DNA from: Fuerstiella sp.
GTDB taxonomy: Bacteria > Planctomycetota > Planctomycetia > Planctomycetales > Planctomycetaceae
DNA length: 64,000 nucleotides
Assembly (NCBI GenBank): GCA_022447185.1
Contig: JAKVAY010000002.1
Coordinates: 29,974-93,973 of the forward strand
Direction of reading: 5' to 3'
The notes beneath the pieces were generated by a model. It ran no database searches. It was not told where the DNA came from and saw only the letters and a list, made by a program, of their open reading frames with translations. Position 1 is the stretch's first letter, and each line of letters opens with the position of its first letter. Position numbers and translations under genes: made by a program. Of the stretch, positions 63,405 through 64,000 are shown piece after piece.

Positions 63405-64000
63405 ATGAAACAAGTGAAACAACCACCAGCAGTTTATCGTCTGCTGTTTTTGGCCGGCCTTTTCTCCCACATTCAGGTTCCTGCCCAGGAATCACCGGCT
63501 GTTCCCGGAAATGTGGAACGACAGCTGACCATTCAGCTCACTGATGCACGCACTGGTTCGCCGCTGTCCGGGATTGTACGCATCACTCGTCGGGATACCG
63601 GCCAGCAGGTGGAGCCGCCGGAACTGATTCCACGGAAGATTGGATGGCAGACAATACAGGCCGGAACGGAAGTGACCGTCCCTGCGGCAAAACTGCGAAT
63701 CGAAGCGCTGCGCGGGATTGAGACAGAACTCAGTGTTGCCGACGTGGAAACCACAGAAAACCGACCACACAAAGTCAATTTGAAACTGCGTCGGTTCTAC
63801 AATGCCAGGCAGCAGGGCTGGCGAAACGGAAATACACATCTGCACCTGATGGACCGTACTCGCGTTGCCGCGGAACGATACCTGCAGGAAGTTCCGGAAG
63901 CAGACGCACTGGAACTGGTGTATTTGTCGCATCTGCGTCGTATTCCGGATGAAGCCACTTACATTTCCAACGAAATTGTTGAACAGCATCTGTCGGACAA
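63405..64000 (+). CDS. CehA/McbA-family (PHP-like) metallohydrolase, N-terminal part (cut by window end)
   Basis: The frame runs from ATG 63405 to the window edge without a stop, 198 codons visible. Signal peptide YRLLFLAGLFSHIQVPAQ. Next comes a beta-sandwich-like part (TIQLTDARTGSPLSGIVRITR), then the metal-site entry WRNGNTHLHLMD, matching the GDxHxH start of CehA/McbA metallohydrolases common in planctomycetes. Secreted hydrolase, substrate unknown; the rest of the catalytic domain is outside. Confidence 0.6.
   Translation, partial: MKQVKQPPAVYRLLFLAGLFSHIQVPAQESPAVPGNVERQLTIQLTDARTGSPLSGIVRITRRDTGQQVEPPELIPRKIGWQTIQAGTEVTVPAAKLRIEALRGIETELSVADVETTENRPHKVNLKLRRFYNARQQGWRNGNTHLHLMDRTRVAAERYLQEVPEADALELVYLSHLRRIPDEATYISNEIVEQHLSD

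Noticed and set aside
63395..63425. Repeat of gaaacaa as a possible parS or operator
   Set aside because: A direct, not inverted, repeat that overlaps the start of the last gene; too short to support.
1..64000. CRISPR array, tRNA, rRNA, insertion sequence or prophage
   Set aside because: Searched by eye in gaps on both strands; no regular spaced repeats, cloverleaf, transposase or terminal inverted repeats were found.

Overview
The window looks like a stretch of chromosome from a planctomycete (Planctomycetota, probably Planctomycetales) of intermediate G+C content. The lineage call rests on family content. There is a PSCyt1/DUF1549/DUF1553 cytochrome protein next to a DUF1501 protein, and a PQQ-dehydrogenase-like propeller fused to c-type haem domains. 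There is also a TIGR03009-type secreted protein, a leucine-rich-repeat lipoprotein, several Tat-exported Gfo/Idh/MocA oxidoreductases, and a MoxR/DUF58/BatA/VWA operon. No rRNA, tRNA, CRISPR array, transposase, integrase or phage gene was recognised.

Layout. 0-4.4 kb: the end of a Rieske protein overlapping a DegT/DnrJ-type aminotransferase; an FAD oxidoreductase fused to a YtqB/MnmM-like methyltransferase (probably a re-invented MnmC for tRNA wobble uridine); a Tat-exported Gfo/Idh/MocA protein. 4.36-4.70 kb: an AT-rich gene-free stretch with clustered DnaA-box-like nonamers, the best candidate in the window for a replication origin. 4.7-10.4 kb: LRR lipoprotein, COG1233 (PYROXD2-like) oxidoreductase, ornithine carbamoyltransferase with an unusual active-site residue, and a TolB-like propeller. 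10.5-16.6 kb: a plus-strand sugar/polyol module (two Gfo/Idh/MocA dehydrogenases, an SSS-family sodium symporter, a sugar-phosphate isomerase/epimerase, an alpha/beta hydrolase). 16.7-26.5 kb: mostly minus-strand genes, including a membrane coiled-coil protein, a DinB-like protein, a nucleotidyltransferase, a TrpG/PabA amidotransferase, an orphan ParB and a TIGR03009 protein with a PASTA domain. 27-37 kb: two more Gfo/Idh/MocA proteins, the large PQQ/haem protein, an NHL propeller, an SGNH hydrolase and a lipoprotein. 37-46.8 kb: a single-domain GlmU-like uridylyltransferase, an outer-membrane protein, the DUF1553-DUF1501-coiled-coil-YraN run. 47-52.6 kb: an NPCBM protein, two overlapping HtrA-like proteins of which the second seems to have lost its catalytic serine, and an alpha/beta hydrolase. 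52.7-62.8 kb (minus): futalosine hydrolase, the VWA-BatA-DUF58-MoxR set, a degenerate sulfatase-like protein and a helical secreted protein. The window ends inside a CehA/McbA-like metallohydrolase.

How the genes fit together: most of the content concerns import and oxidation of carbohydrates and periplasmic redox chemistry, with housekeeping genes (argF, trpG/pabA, parB, mqnB, glmU-like, yraN) interspersed. The most rewarding points are the origin-like cluster with parB about 20 kb away, the swapped MnmC-like fusion, the HtrA/pseudo-HtrA pair, the HCLP-to-HDLP change in ArgF, and the truncated GlmU.
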